In this document: positions 34,262 to 44,543 of the stretch, piece by piece | Position numbering within the stretch: position 1 is the first letter of the stretch | How the letters are laid out: the number at the start of each line of letters is the position of its first letter | Assembly (NCBI RefSeq): GCF_009932555.1 | Contig: NZ_BLJO01000002.1 | Coordinates: 297,975 to 361,974, forward strand | Reading direction: 5' to 3' | DNA length: 64,000 nt | Origin: Steroidobacter agaridevorans | GTDB lineage: Bacteria > Pseudomonadota > Gammaproteobacteria > Steroidobacterales > Steroidobacteraceae | Position numbers and translations under genes: made by a program | Notes under the pieces: generated by a model | Told to the model about the DNA's origin: nothing | The model's input: the letters and a program-made list of their open reading frames with translations, nothing else | Databases searched by the model: none

Positions 34262-35338
34262 ATGAATATTCCTGCGCCGTATCTGCTGTATCTCGGGGCT
34301 GCGACGGATCCGCTGTCCATCAAGACGTCGCGCGGCGTGGCTGACTGGCGTCGCGAGCTTTGCGTCGGGCAGCGTCGCCTGCCTGGCTGCGATCTCACAC
34401 TCGGACTCGACGATCTTTCCTATTCCGAAGCCGTGGCGCGCGGCGCGAAGACGATGATTCTCGGCGAAGCGAATGCGGGGGGCGTGCTCAGCGAAGTTTC
34501 CGCGCGAGAAGTTGTGGCCGCGTTGGAAGCGGGGTTGAATGTCGCGTCCGGGTTGCATCAGCGGCTGGCCCAACATCCCGACATTCGAGCTGCCGCTCAA
34601 CGCACGGGACAGTTGCTGTTCGACGTTCGGGAACCGCCCGCCGACCTGCCCATCGGCAACGGTCGTCCCCGCCCTGGCCGCCGCTTGTTGACGATTGGCA
34701 CCGACTGTTCCGTGGGCAAGATGTACACCAGCCTCGCCCTGGAGCGAGAGCTGCGTCGACAAGGCCGGCTTGCCGATTTTCGTGCGACCGGTCAGACGGG
34801 CATCCTGATCGCAGGCAGCGGCGTGCCCATCGATGCGGTGGTCGCAGACTTCATCGCCGGTGCGGCAGAATGGTTGTCGCCGGCTCGCTCCGATGGCGGC
34901 TGGGACATCATCGAAGGTCAGGGTTCGCTGTTTCATCCGTCCTACGCCGGCGTGTCTCTCGGCCTCCTGCACGGGTCACAACCGAACGCCTTGGTGATGT
35001 GCCACGAGCCCACGCGGACTCACATGCGCGGGCTGCCAGGACGAGCGTTGCCCTCGCTCAAGGAATGTTTGCTCGCAAACCTCGAGGCGGCGCAAGTCAC
35101 GCAACCTGACGTTGTCGCGGTCGGCGTCGCGTTGAATACCTCGAAGCTCGACGAAGCGTCCGCGCGTCGATTGTGCGAGCAGGTCGAGCACGAGCTGAAC
35201 CTTCCTTGTGAAGATCCCATCGCCATGGGCGCCAGCAAGATTGTCCGCCGGCTCCTCGAATGCTTCCCGGATGGGACAGCCGCCGGCGCCGGTATGTTCA
35301 GCCGATGCAGAATCGGAACGGCGGCACGAGCTCGATAG
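34262..35338 (+). CDS. DUF1611 family protein (DgcN-type)
   Basis: A 358-residue protein with an N-terminal Rossmann-like part and a P-loop domain. GTDCSVGKMYTS (about residues 147-158) is the nucleotide-binding loop, followed by FRATGQTGILIAG and IIEGQGSLFHPSYAG. The family includes DgcN, described as a D-glutamate N-acetyltransferase that works with the enolase-type DgcA. No dgcA is next to it here, and the next gene (hutH) is convergent. The divergent neighbour is a PLP amino-acid lyase or racemase, so a role in D-amino-acid turnover is plausible but inferred. Confidence 0.8.
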   Translation: MNIPAPYLLYLGAATDPLSIKTSRGVADWRRELCVGQRRLPGCDLTLGLDDLSYSEAVARGAKTMILGEANAGGVLSEVSAREVVAALEAGLNVASGLHQRLAQHPDIRAAAQRTGQLLFDVREPPADLPIGNGRPRPGRRLLTIGTDCSVGKMYTSLALERELRRQGRLADFRATGQTGILIAGSGVPIDAVVADFIAGAAEWLSPARSDGGWDIIEGQGSLFHPSYAGVSLGLLHGSQPNALVMCHEPTRTHMRGLPGRALPSLKECLLANLEAAQVTQPDVVAVGVALNTSKLDEASARRLCEQVEHELNLPCEDPIAMGASKIVRRLLECFPDGTAAGAGMFSRCRIGTAARAR

Positions 35339-35368
35339 CCAGCGCGGTGGTTTCAATCAGACCGAACT

Positions 35369-36913
35369 TCATGCAGCCAGCAGCGTCGACGGCAAGCGCA
35401 CGCCAGAATTCGCCACCGTTTCCAGCAAGCGCCCGGACTGCAGCAGCGTGAGCGTCGCTCGCATGTCGGCGTGCAGGTAACGATCGTCTTCCAACGCAGG
35501 CGAGAGCGCCCTGACCTGCTGTCTCACCTGTTCGAGCGCCTTGCTGCTCGATAAGGGCGTGTGAAAGTCACAGCCCTGCACGGCCGCGAGCAGCTCGATC
35601 GCAATCACTGCATCCGCGTTCGCAGCCATCGGCAGTAAGCGGCGTGCAGCGTGGGCGGCCATGGAAACATGATCTTCCTGATTCGCCGACGTGGGGATGG
35701 AATCGACGCTCGCCGGATAAGCCCGTTGTTTGTTCTCCGAGACGAGCGCCGCGGCAGTGACCTGCGGCAACATGAATCCTGAGTTCAATCCAGGGCGTGG
35801 CGTGAGAAAGGCAGGCAACCCCGAGAGCGCCGGATCCACCAGCATGGCGATGCGCCGCTCGGCCAATGAGCCGATCTCACAAAGCGCCAGAGCGATGATG
35901 TCGGCCGCAAAGGCTACCGGCTCCGCATGGAAGTTGCCGCCCGAGAGCACCGCGTCGTCCTCGGCGAACACCAACGGATTGTCGGAAACGCTGTTCGCTT
36001 CGATCTCGAGCGTGCGAGCCGCGTGACGCAACAGGTCGAGCGATGCACCCATCACTTGAGGCTGACAGCGCAGACAGTACGGATCTTGTACGCGAGCGTC
36101 ATTGTCACGATGTGACGCGCGAATCGCCGAGCCTGCCATCAGCTGGGCCAGCGCTGTCGCCGATTCGATCTGGCCACGATGCCCGCGCAGTCGATGGATG
36201 CGCTCATCGAACGGCGTGTCGGAGCCCTTGGCCGCTTCGGTCGACAGCGCGCCGGAGATCAAGGCGTGACCGAACAGTTGCTCGGCTTCAAACAATCCAG
36301 CGAGCGCATAGGCGGTCGAGAATTGTGTGCCGTTCAGCAGCGCCAGACCTTCCTTCGGGCCAAGCGTGACTGGCTTCAACCCGGCCGCAGCCAATGCGTC
36401 CGCGGCAGGCCGCGCTACGCCATCGACCAGAATCTCTCCAACGCCAATCATCGTCGCCGACATGTGTGCGAGCGGCGCAAGATCGCCGGATGCGCCAACC
36501 GATCCTTGCGCCGGCACGACCGGAAGCAAGTTGCGCACGAGCATGGCTTCGAGCAATTGCAGCGTCGGCAATCTCACGCCGGACGCGCCTACCCCGAGAC
36601 TGGCGATCTTTAGCGCCATCATGAGCCGCACGATGGCGGGCGGCATGGGCTCGCCGACCCCCGATGAATGCGACAGCACGATGTTACGTTGCAAGCGCTC
36701 CAGATCCGCGATCTCGATGCGCACCGAGGCCAGTTTGCCGAAGCCTGTGTTCACTCCGTAGACCGGCGCGCCGTTGTTGACGACGCGCTCGATAGCAGCG
36801 GCGCTGCGTTCGACGGCTGGGAAGCAGGATGGATCGAGCGTCGCGGACGCGCCTCTGTATACACGCTGCCATTGTTCGAGCGTCACCGCACCGGGTTTTA
36901 GTATCTCGCTCAT
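35369..36913 (-). CDS. hutH: Histidine ammonia-lyase
   Basis: A 514-residue enzyme converting L-histidine to urocanate and ammonia. The Ala141-Ser142-Gly143 triad in [14 protein letters not shown] forms the MIO cofactor. [12 protein letters not shown] near residue 52 carries the active-site Tyr, and [14 protein letters not shown] is also conserved. ATG 36913 has GGAGG upstream and is preferred over ATG 36934. The other hut genes are absent nearby, so it may be a solitary catabolic gene. Confidence 0.95.
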   Translation of the reverse strand: MSEILKPGAVTLEQWQRVYRGASATLDPSCFPAVERSAAAIERVVNNGAPVYGVNTGFGKLASVRIEIADLERLQRNIVLSHSSGVGEPMPPAIVRLMMALKIASLGVGASGVRLPTLQLLEAMLVRNLLPVVPAQGSVGASGDLAPLAHMSATMIGVGEILVDGVARPAADALAAAGLKPVTLGPKEGLALLNGTQFSTAYALAGLFEAEQLFGHALISGALSTEAAKGSDTPFDERIHRLRGHRGQIESATALAQLMAGSAIRASHRDNDARVQDPYCLRCQPQVMGASLDLLRHAARTLEIEANSVSDNPLVFAEDDAVLSGGNFHAEPVAFAADIIALALCEIGSLAERRIAMLVDPALSGLPAFLTPRPGLNSGFMLPQVTAAALVSENKQRAYPASVDSIPTSANQEDHVSMAAHAARRLLPMAANADAVIAIELLAAVQGCDFHTPLSSSKALEQVRQQVRALSPALEDDRYLHADMRATLTLLQSGRLLETVANSGVRLPSTLLAA

Positions 36914-37134
36914 CGCCCGATCCTCCGCAGGCATGCTTCAACGCGCCAAGTATATCGCCGCCAGCCCGAACCCTCGGGCGGCGCTCATCGGCGCGAAGTG
37001 GCCGCCGATAGCCAGTCGGCGTCGGGCCGGCAGTGACGATAAAAATTGCCGGTTCCGGCCCTCCGCAGGGAACCGCTCAGTTGTTAACGCGATTGTGCTG
37101 AGTAGTTTACGCATCGACGCTAACCAGGACCCTG

Positions 37135-40100
37135 ATGGCGATTTCCGCGGCGCCTTCTGCCAGCCCGATCTTCAACAACGGCAGTGAATTGGGCCGACTG
37201 GTGAGCGCCTTCGATTGGTCGAAAACCCCGCTGGGTCCGCTCGAACGCTGGCCGACGAGCCTGCGCACCGCTGTCAACCTGGTGCTCGACTCCCGTCATC
37301 CGATGTGGATGAGCTGGGGGCCGCGAGCCACGTTCCTCTACAACGATGCCTACGTCCAGGTGCTCGGTCCGGCGAAGCATCCCTGGGCGTTGGGGCGGCC
37401 AGCGGAGGAAGTCTGGGCCGAGATCTGGGACGTGTGCGGTCCGCTCGCCGACAAGGTGTTCCGGCATGGCGAGGCCAGCTTTGTGGACGACGTTCAGTTG
37501 TTCATGAGCCGGGGCGACTTTCTGGAGGAAACGTACTACTCGTTTTCGTACAGCCCGATAAGGGACGAAACCGGCCGCGTCGCCGGCCTGTTCTGTCCGA
37601 GCGCCGAGACCACGCACAAAGTGCTGAATGCGCGTCGCCTGCGCACGCTATCGGAGCTGGCGGCCAAGGCGCTGGTGGAGCGCTCCGTCGAGACGGCGTG
37701 CGCTTCCGCCATCGATACGCTCGCCAAGAATTCGGACGACGTGCCATTTGCCCTGCTCTATTGGATCGATGCCGAGCATCGCAGGGCCGTGCTCAATCGC
37801 AGTACCGGGGTGACCGACGGCGCCGATGAATGTGCTGCGCCCAGTCTGGATCTCGACGTAGCGAGCGCCTTCTGGCCGGTGCGGGAAGTGGTAGAAACCT
37901 GTCAGCCCCGGTCGGTCCGCATAGAGCCATGCGACTCCCTGCCGCTCGGGCCCGCGGCTCGACCGATCGTCGAAGCAGTGCTGGTGCCGATCATGTCAGG
38001 CGGCCAGGATCAACCCACCGCGGTGCTGATCGGCGGCGTGAACTCAACGCGTCGACTCGATGAGGAATACCGGACATTCTTCAACCTGATCGCAAGCCAC
38101 GTGGCCACTGCAATTCACAACGCCCGCGCCGTCGAAGAGGAGCGCGAGCGCTTGCAGCGCCTGGCCGAGCTGGACCGCGCCAAGACCGCGTTCTTCTCGA
38201 ACGTCAGTCATGAATTCCGCACGCCGCTGACCTTGATGATGGGGCCGCTCGAGGATGCGCTTGCAGATTCCGACGCGCCGTTGCCCATCACGCAGAAGGA
38301 ACGTTTGCAGGCCGCGCATCGCAACTCGCTGCGATTGTTGCGGCTCGTGAATACGCTGCTGGATTTTTCACGCATCGAGGCGGGCCGCACCAAGGCAAAG
38401 TTCCGTCCGACCGATCTCGCGAGGCTGACGGCCGAATTGGCATCCACGTTCCGCTCGGCACTCACTCGCGCATCCCTCAGCCTCAACGTCGACTGCCCGC
38501 CTCTGCCGGAGCCGGTATTCGTCGATCGCGACATGTGGGAGAAGATCGTCCTGAACCTGCTCTCCAATGCGTTCAAGTTCACCTTCGAGGGCGGGGTCGA
38601 TGTGAGCTTGCGCACGACGCCGCGAGGCGCCGAGCTCAAAGTGAAGGATACGGGCGTCGGCGTGCCGCCCGAACAGCTGCCGAAACTGTTCGAGCGCTTC
38701 CATCGCATCGACGGCCAGAGGAGCCGCACGCACGAAGGCAGCGGCATCGGCCTGGCGCTGATCCTGGAGCTGGTGCGGCTTCATCACGGCAAGATCCATG
38801 CGGACAGCCGGGTAAACGAAGGCACGACCTTCACGGTCATCATTCCCTTCGGCTCGCAGCATCTGCCGGCGGATCAGATTTACGACGCAACCGCTGACAG
38901 CGTCGGTAATGTCGAGCGTTCCCAAGCGTTCGTGCAGGAGGCGCTGACGTGGCTGTCGGATGAGGGCCTGGGCATCCAGGAGTACCACGACGCCTCCGCG
39001 GGCGACGATCTTGCGCAGGTCGAAGGCTCCAGGTTGCTGCTGGCCGACGACAACGCCGACATGCGTCAGTACGTCTCCAGGTTCCTCAGCAAACATCTCC
39101 ACGTCGAGGCTGTGGCAGATGGCGCGGCCGCCCTCGCTGCGATTCGAGCCCATCGACCCGATCTGGTGCTGACGGACGTGATGATGCCCGAGCTCGACGG
39201 CTTCGGTTTGTTGAAGGCGATTCGCGAAGATCCCGAGCTGCGCGATCTACCCGTCATCATGCTGTCCGCGCGGGCCGGCGAAGAAGCTCGCATAGAGGGC
39301 CTGGATGCCGGCGCCGATGATTATCTGATCAAGCCTTTCTCGGCGCGCGAGCTCACGGCTCGCGTCCATGCCAATCTCAAGCTCGCCAATGTGCGCAAGG
39401 AAGGCATGGCAGCGCTGGCGGAAAGCGAACGCCGCTTCCGGAACATGGCGGAAAACTCGCCGGTGATGATGTGGATCACCGATGCCGACGGTCGGTGCAT
39501 TTATCTGAACAAGAGCTGGTATGACTTCACCGGGCAGACCGAAGCGCAAGCGCTGGGGCTCGGCTGGACGAAGGCGGTTCATCGGGACGACCGTGACAGC
39601 GCGGCCCGCACCTTCATGGAATCGAGCGGCGAGCACAAAGACTTCCGCGTCGAATACCGGTTGCGCCGGCACGATGGCGAATATCGCTGGGCCATCGATG
39701 CTGCCTCGCCGCGCTTCGACGGCAAAGGCGAATTTCTCGGCTACATCGGCTCGGTGATCGACATCACCGAGCGCAAGCGGGCCGAAGAAACATTGATGAA
39801 CCTCAATGAGACCCTCAAGCAACGCGTCGAGGCCGAGATCGGAGCCCGTGGCGACGCGGAGAAGGCGCTGCGTCAGGCACAAAAAATGGAAGCGCTGGGC
39901 CAGCTGACTGGAGGCATCGCGCACGACTTCAATAACATGTTGAACGTGGTCATCGGCAACCTGGACATGCTGTTGCGGCGGCTGGCGCGGGGCGATGCGA
40001 ACGTTCAGCGCTTTGCTTCGTTCGCGCTCGAGGGCGCGACGCGGGCGGCGCAACTGACCGAACGTCTGCTCGCCTTCGCTCGCCAACAGCCGCTGCGGCT

Positions 40101-41007
40101 CGAGCCGGTCAATGCAAACAAGCTGGTTGCCGGCATGTCCGACCTGATGCATCGGACGCTCGGCGAGACCATCCGCACCGAGACCGTGCTCGCGGGCGGT
40201 CTCTGGCAGATTCAGACCGATGGCAATCAGCTCGAGAGCGCCATCCTGAATCTAGCGGTGAATGCACGCGACGCGATGCCTGAGGGCGGCAAGCTCACGG
40301 TGGAAACTGCCAATGCGCATTTGGACGACATCTACGCCGCTCAGCAGGCCGGTGTGCCGCAAGGTCAGTACGTGATGATCGCCGTGACCGACACGGGCTG
40401 CGGCATGTCCTCCGACACGATTCAGAAAGCGTTCGATCCGTTCTTCACGACCAAGTCGGTGGGCAAAGGCACGGGTCTCGGATTGAGCCAGGTGCACGGC
40501 TTCGTGCATCAGTCCGGCGGGTACGTGAAGATCTATAGCGAGATTGGCCAGGGTACGACGGTAAAGATCTACCTGCCGCGCTTTTACGGCGGTTTGGAGG
40601 ACGCCCGAGCCCATGTACGCTTCGCTCCGGCGCTTTCGGGTGCAGGCACGACCATCCTGGTGGTCGAGGATGAGGAGAGCGTGCGGCACGTGAGCGTCGA
40701 AGCGCTGAAGGAACTTGGCTATGACGTGCTGGAAGCGAATGGCGCGGCGATGGCGCTAGGGCTGCTCGATCAGCACCCCGAGATCGAGATCATGTTCACC
40801 GATGTCGTGATGCCCGAGGTCAACGGGCGCATGCTGGCGGATGAAGCGCGCCAGCGGCGACCGAATCTGAAAGTGCTGTTTACGACCGGCTACACGCGCA
40901 ACGCCATCGTCCATAACGGCGTGCTCGATCCCGGTGTGCACCTGATCGGCAAGCCGTTCAACCTGGAACAACTCGCGCGCAAGCTGGCCGAGATCAGAGA
41001 CGTTTGA
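37135..41007 (+). CDS. Hybrid sensor histidine kinase with two kinase cores and two receiver domains
   Basis: 1290 residues with no membrane helix, so cytosolic. In order: PAS-like domain (about 30-165), GAF-like domain (175-335), HisKA with phospho-accepting H359 (VSHEFRTPL), HATPase, receiver 1 with D681, PAS (765-885, ending ERKRAEETL), second HisKA with H930 (IAHDFNNMLN), second HATPase (GTGLGLSQVHG), and receiver 2 with D1223. The second core is of the HWE-unlike AHDFNN type found in many hybrid kinases. It is divergent from hutH and no response regulator is adjacent. The signal is unknown and the target is unlinked. Confidence 0.92.
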   Translation: MAISAAPSASPIFNNGSELGRLVSAFDWSKTPLGPLERWPTSLRTAVNLVLDSRHPMWMSWGPRATFLYNDAYVQVLGPAKHPWALGRPAEEVWAEIWDVCGPLADKVFRHGEASFVDDVQLFMSRGDFLEETYYSFSYSPIRDETGRVAGLFCPSAETTHKVLNARRLRTLSELAAKALVERSVETACASAIDTLAKNSDDVPFALLYWIDAEHRRAVLNRSTGVTDGADECAAPSLDLDVASAFWPVREVVETCQPRSVRIEPCDSLPLGPAARPIVEAVLVPIMSGGQDQPTAVLIGGVNSTRRLDEEYRTFFNLIASHVATAIHNARAVEEERERLQRLAELDRAKTAFFSNVSHEFRTPLTLMMGPLEDALADSDAPLPITQKERLQAAHRNSLRLLRLVNTLLDFSRIEAGRTKAKFRPTDLARLTAELASTFRSALTRASLSLNVDCPPLPEPVFVDRDMWEKIVLNLLSNAFKFTFEGGVDVSLRTTPRGAELKVKDTGVGVPPEQLPKLFERFHRIDGQRSRTHEGSGIGLALILELVRLHHGKIHADSRVNEGTTFTVIIPFGSQHLPADQIYDATADSVGNVERSQAFVQEALTWLSDEGLGIQEYHDASAGDDLAQVEGSRLLLADDNADMRQYVSRFLSKHLHVEAVADGAAALAAIRAHRPDLVLTDVMMPELDGFGLLKAIREDPELRDLPVIMLSARAGEEARIEGLDAGADDYLIKPFSARELTARVHANLKLANVRKEGMAALAESERRFRNMAENSPVMMWITDADGRCIYLNKSWYDFTGQTEAQALGLGWTKAVHRDDRDSAARTFMESSGEHKDFRVEYRLRRHDGEYRWAIDAASPRFDGKGEFLGYIGSVIDITERKRAEETLMNLNETLKQRVEAEIGARGDAEKALRQAQKMEALGQLTGGIAHDFNNMLNVVIGNLDMLLRRLARGDANVQRFASFALEGATRAAQLTERLLAFARQQPLRLEPVNANKLVAGMSDLMHRTLGETIRTETVLAGGLWQIQTDGNQLESAILNLAVNARDAMPEGGKLTVETANAHLDDIYAAQQAGVPQGQYVMIAVTDTGCGMSSDTIQKAFDPFFTTKSVGKGTGLGLSQVHGFVHQSGGYVKIYSEIGQGTTVKIYLPRFYGGLEDARAHVRFAPALSGAGTTILVVEDEESVRHVSVEALKELGYDVLEANGAAMALGLLDQHPEIEIMFTDVVMPEVNGRMLADEARQRRPNLKVLFTTGYTRNAIVHNGVLDPGVHLIGKPFNLEQLARKLAEIRDV

Positions 41008-41536
41008 TGTCGACCGGCGCTTCGACCAGCGGGCCCGGCGAAGTCACCGTGCCGAGATAAACGATGGCGACGATGTGATCTTCCGGCGCAAGAGCGCACA
41101 GCGCTTTGACGCCAGCATCATAGGCCGCCGCACCCGTCTTCCACTGTGCGCCGAAACCCAGTGCCTGTGCCGCCAGCAACATGTTCTGCACCGCTGCGGC
41201 CGTGGCGCACACCTGCTCGATCTCGGGAATCTTGCCCTTGCTGATCTTGGCGCCGACGATGATCACGACCGGCGCGCGCATCGCTTTGCCCTTCTCGGCA
41301 TCCAGATGTTCCTGCGTCGAGCCCGGCACTCGAGCACGCAGTGAATTTGCCATGGCTTCGCCGAGCTTCTCGCGGGCCGCGCCTTCGAACACCGTGAACC
41401 GCCAGGGCCGCAGGCGACCATGATCTGGAGCGCGCGTGCCGGCGCGAATGATCTGTTCTACCTGCGCGGCGCTCGGCGCCGGCGCTGCGAGCTTCAGCGG
41501 AGAGGTTCGCGACTGAATACCTTCCAGCAAGTCCAT
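40994..41536 (-). CDS. Nitroreductase family protein (YdjA-like)
   Basis: A 180-residue FMN-dependent oxidoreductase. The N-terminal RTSPLKLAAPAPS and RAPDHGRLRPWRFTVF motifs match the small YdjA-type nitroreductases, and GFGAQWKTGAAAYD is the C-terminal flavin-contacting part. The gene overlaps the 3' end of the histidine kinase gene by 14 bp (convergent). It may run as one unit with the upstream MaoC-type gene. Confidence 0.9.
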   Translation of the reverse strand: MDLLEGIQSRTSPLKLAAPAPSAAQVEQIIRAGTRAPDHGRLRPWRFTVFEGAAREKLGEAMANSLRARVPGSTQEHLDAEKGKAMRAPVVIIVGAKISKGKIPEIEQVCATAAAVQNMLLAAQALGFGAQWKTGAAAYDAGVKALCALAPEDHIVAIVYLGTVTSPGPLVEAPVDIKRL

Positions 41537-41553
41537 CGTCTGTTCTGTCCTCT

Positions 41554-42441
41554 TCAGAGCGTCCGCACTTGCATGGCCAGATGCAGCCGGTCACCCTTCA
41601 TCGTGCACATCGAAATGTCCGCGCCGCCCTCGACCGCCCAGGTGCGAGCCAGCGCTTGCGAGGGAATGTAGACCGGCAGCTTGAACTGCGTGTCGATCTG
41701 AATCTTCATGTTCGGAATATGCGGGGCGGCCGAGGCCAGGCACCGCCCCATGGACCACATGCCATGCGCCACCGCCTGCTTGAAGCCGAACATCTGCGCG
41801 GTGCGCGCCGTCAGGTGAATCGGATTGAAATCGCCGGACACGCGCGCGTAGCGCCAGCCGGTGTTGTCCGCGACTTCGAGCGTATCGGTGTGCGTGCCGG
41901 TCTCGGGATGGTTGGAGCGCTCGATCACCGGGCGCTTGCTGCCCTCTTTCGGGCCCGACGTGCCGCGAGCAAACATCGTGCTGATCTCTTCCCACACCAG
42001 CGCGCCGTTCTGCTCGTAGCTGGTGGTGAAGTCGTATTCCTGGCCGTAGTCCGTCTCACGCATGGTGTCGAAGTGCACCCGCAGACGCAGCGGCGCGCGC
42101 TCATCGACCGGCGCGAGTACTCGAATCGTATTACGCAGGTGAATCAGGCCCAGCACCTTCACCGGGAAATTCTTCACGACGAACAGCTGCATGTGCAGCG
42201 GCATCGCGAGCACGTGCAGATAGGCAGGCGGCAATCCCCGCGCCGACGCGGGCACGGCGCATACATCGCGATAGCGCTGCAGATGCGCCGCCGACAGCTT
42301 CACCGTGCGTGCTTCGAGCTCGACCGGCTCGATCACCGTGCCTGAGGGCGCGCTGTACGGCTTCTTGCCGAGCAACACGCGCGCGTACGCAGGCACCATC
42401 GAGGGGCGGCGGGCAAAAGAAATCTTGGTCGGTGCTGACAT
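41554..42441 (-). CDS. MaoC-like (double hot dog) dehydratase-type protein
   Basis: About 295 residues. The C-terminal half has the hot-dog hydratase motif YARVSGDFNPIHLTARTAQMFGFKQAVAHGMWSMG, with the catalytic D-x-x-x-H pair. The N-terminal half is a degenerate hot-dog repeat. Such proteins hydrate or dehydrate acyl-CoA thioesters. ATG 42441 is chosen over a TTG at 42465. It sits between the nitroreductase and the ccm operon, with 17 bp to the former. Confidence 0.85.
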   Translation of the reverse strand: MSAPTKISFARRPSMVPAYARVLLGKKPYSAPSGTVIEPVELEARTVKLSAAHLQRYRDVCAVPASARGLPPAYLHVLAMPLHMQLFVVKNFPVKVLGLIHLRNTIRVLAPVDERAPLRLRVHFDTMRETDYGQEYDFTTSYEQNGALVWEEISTMFARGTSGPKEGSKRPVIERSNHPETGTHTDTLEVADNTGWRYARVSGDFNPIHLTARTAQMFGFKQAVAHGMWSMGRCLASAAPHIPNMKIQIDTQFKLPVYIPSQALARTWAVEGGADISMCTMKGDRLHLAMQVRTL

Positions 42442-42480
42442 CAATGAGCGACGGCTAAAGGACAATGACGGTGACGAAGC

Positions 42481-43572
42481 TCAGGGCACGACGCGATCGA
42501 TGACGATGGTCAACGGACCGCTGCTCTTGCCGAATTCGTATTCGGCCTCGCCATATAAATCTCCGCTTTGCTGCTGAGGGCTGCCTCCGCGCGACAACCG
42601 TGCAACAACTACCACCTTCGGCACGGTGGCAATGGAGCGGGTCGGAATCATCGCATCACTTTCCGAGAGTGTCACATTCAACGGCAGCGAATCGGAGCTA
42701 TGCCGCTGCACGGCGAGCGGCGGACCGCCTGCGCTCGGGTCGCGGGCCAGGATGAAGAGCGGCACAGCACCGGTCAGCTGCTGGCGCAGTTGCGGCGACA
42801 AAGAGACGGAAACTTGAATCGCCCGCGCTCCGGCCGCCGGCGCCGCCGAAGGTGGGGAAGCCTGCGACGGCGGTGCTTCTCCACCGGCAGCTGCAATCTG
42901 CTCATTCAGATCCTGGATCTGCCGGGCGAGCACACCGCGTATTTCTGGGGGCGGATTCTGCGCCATGAGCAGCTGCAGTCGATCCCGGCCAAGACGCAGA
43001 TCGCCGGAGCGCAACGCCGCGACGCCGCCGTACCACAGTGCCTTGGGATCGTTCGGCGCAATCGCCAGCGCCGCATCGAACAGCTTGCCGGCACGGCCTG
43101 CCAACGAAGCCTCGTCGGTCAGCGCCAGCGCCTCGCCCAATCCGGTGACGGCTTCGACGTTCTGGCCCTTCGACAGGTCGTACGCCTGCTGGTAGGCATC
43201 GGCGGCGCGCGGATAACGGCTCATCGCCGTATACGAGCGACCGAGCATGATCCAGCCCTCCAGGTTGTCCGGATTCTCTTTGAGTTTCGCTTCCAGGCCG
43301 GCGACCGCCTGCTCCATGTTGGCCGCCTGCGCGCTCTCGATCTGCACGGCTTTCCAATCCCAGTTGCTGAGACCGGCGTACATGACGACGGCGAGCACGG
43401 GGACCAACAGCGCCACCGCAAGGCCGGAGAAGCGCCGCTCGGTTCGATACGACGCGAGCTCCGTCGACTCTGTCGCCGTTCCCTTCTCTTGGGGCGCGCG
43501 CAGCAGCGGCAGCACCATCCACAACAGCGCCGCCAGCAGCATGGCGACGCAGACGACGATGAAAGCGGTCAC
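42481..43572 (-). CDS. ccmI: Cytochrome c biogenesis protein CcmI
   Basis: A 363-residue protein that holds apocytochrome c for heme ligation with CcmF/CcmH. Two N-terminal membrane helices (about 3-22 and 50-70) are followed by a TPR domain (NLEGWIMLGRSYTAMSRYPRAADAY, then KALWYGGVAALRSGD), a proline-rich linker and a C-terminal beta domain. The start is GTG 43572, overlapping the ccmH stop by 3 bp. Last gene of the ccm operon. Confidence 0.93.
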   Translation of the reverse strand: MTAFIVVCVAMLLAALLWMVLPLLRAPQEKGTATESTELASYRTERRFSGLAVALLVPVLAVVMYAGLSNWDWKAVQIESAQAANMEQAVAGLEAKLKENPDNLEGWIMLGRSYTAMSRYPRAADAYQQAYDLSKGQNVEAVTGLGEALALTDEASLAGRAGKLFDAALAIAPNDPKALWYGGVAALRSGDLRLGRDRLQLLMAQNPPPEIRGVLARQIQDLNEQIAAAGGEAPPSQASPPSAAPAAGARAIQVSVSLSPQLRQQLTGAVPLFILARDPSAGGPPLAVQRHSSDSLPLNVTLSESDAMIPTRSIATVPKVVVVARLSRGGSPQQQSGDLYGEAEYEFGKSSGPLTIVIDRVVP

Positions 43573-44000
43573 GAGGCACCCAGGCCGGGATCGGCGGGAT
43601 CGGTGTCAGGAAGCTTGGATTTGCGCGAGATCACGATGGCCGCGACGATGCCGCCGCCGATGACCAGCAGCGCAGGCGCGGCCCACAGCAGCCAGGTGCG
43701 AGGCGCGACGGGCGGCTTGTAAAGCACATAGTCGCCGTACCGATCCGTCATGTACTGCATGATCTCCTGATCGCTCTTGCCGGCCGCCATCAATTCGCGC
43801 AGCTGCCGGCGCAAGTCGGCGGCGAGCTGTGCGTTGGAGTCGGCGATCGTCTCGCTGCGACACTGCAGACAACGCAGCTCGCGCGCCAGCCGCTCGTAAC
43901 GAGCCTGCTGCACGGGATCCTCGAACGCCGGCGCTTTATCGATGGCCAGCGCCTGCAAGCCGAACAACGCAAGAATCGCGGCTAAGAGAAGTTGTTTCAT
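43569..44000 (-). CDS. ccmH: Cytochrome c biogenesis protein CcmH
   Basis: A 143-residue periplasmic thiol-reductant protein. It has a signal peptide, the LRCLQC redox motif (about residues 42-47), and a C-terminal helix anchoring it to the membrane. It reduces the heme-binding cysteines of apocytochromes. ATG 44000 overlaps ccmG by 4 bp. Confidence 0.95.
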   Translation of the reverse strand: MKQLLLAAILALFGLQALAIDKAPAFEDPVQQARYERLARELRCLQCRSETIADSNAQLAADLRRQLRELMAAGKSDQEIMQYMTDRYGDYVLYKPPVAPRTWLLWAAPALLVIGGGIVAAIVISRKSKLPDTDPADPGLGAS

Positions 44001-44530
44001 GGCGAGCCCGCCTTGGCCTGCGCCAACAGCGGCACGAACTCCTGTTCCCAAATCTCCACCGTGATCGGCGCGACGTGTTTCTTGATGACCTTGCCGTTCG
44101 CATCGACCAAAAACGTTTCCGGCGCGCCGTACACGCCCCAATCGATGCCGACGCGTCCTTCGCCGTCGAACGCGCTCACGACGTACGGATTGCCCAGCTG
44201 CTCCAGCCAGTTCAGCGCTGCCTGGCGCTCGTCGTTGTAGTTCAAGCCGACGATGGGCACTTCGCCGCGCCGGGCGATCTCGAGTAACGCGCCGTGCTCC
44301 TGCCGGCAGCCCACGCACCAGGAGCCCCAGACATTGAGCACGTACGGCTTGCCGGCGAACTCGCTGTTCGAGAAGGTCTTGCCGGGATCGTCCAGGCGCG
44401 TCAGCTCGAAGACCGGCGCGGCCTTGCCGATCAGCGGCGATGGCAGCGTCTCTTTGTCGCGGCCCAGGCCGAAATACAGGAAGCCGACGAGTACAGCGAA
44501 CAGTCCGACAGGAAGCAGGTACTTAAGCAT
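43997..44530 (-). CDS. ccmG: Thiol-disulfide interchange protein CcmG/DsbE
   Basis: A 177-residue thioredoxin-fold protein with one N-terminal membrane helix. The active site is WCVGC in VWGSWCVGCRQEH, and GAPETFLVD gives the cis-Pro region. It passes reducing power to CcmH. The start ATG 44530 gives the usual MLKYLLPVGLF anchor. Confidence 0.95.
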   Translation of the reverse strand: MLKYLLPVGLFAVLVGFLYFGLGRDKETLPSPLIGKAAPVFELTRLDDPGKTFSNSEFAGKPYVLNVWGSWCVGCRQEHGALLEIARRGEVPIVGLNYNDERQAALNWLEQLGNPYVVSAFDGEGRVGIDWGVYGAPETFLVDANGKVIKKHVAPITVEIWEQEFVPLLAQAKAGSP

Positions 44531-44543
44531 GCGGTAGCGAGGC

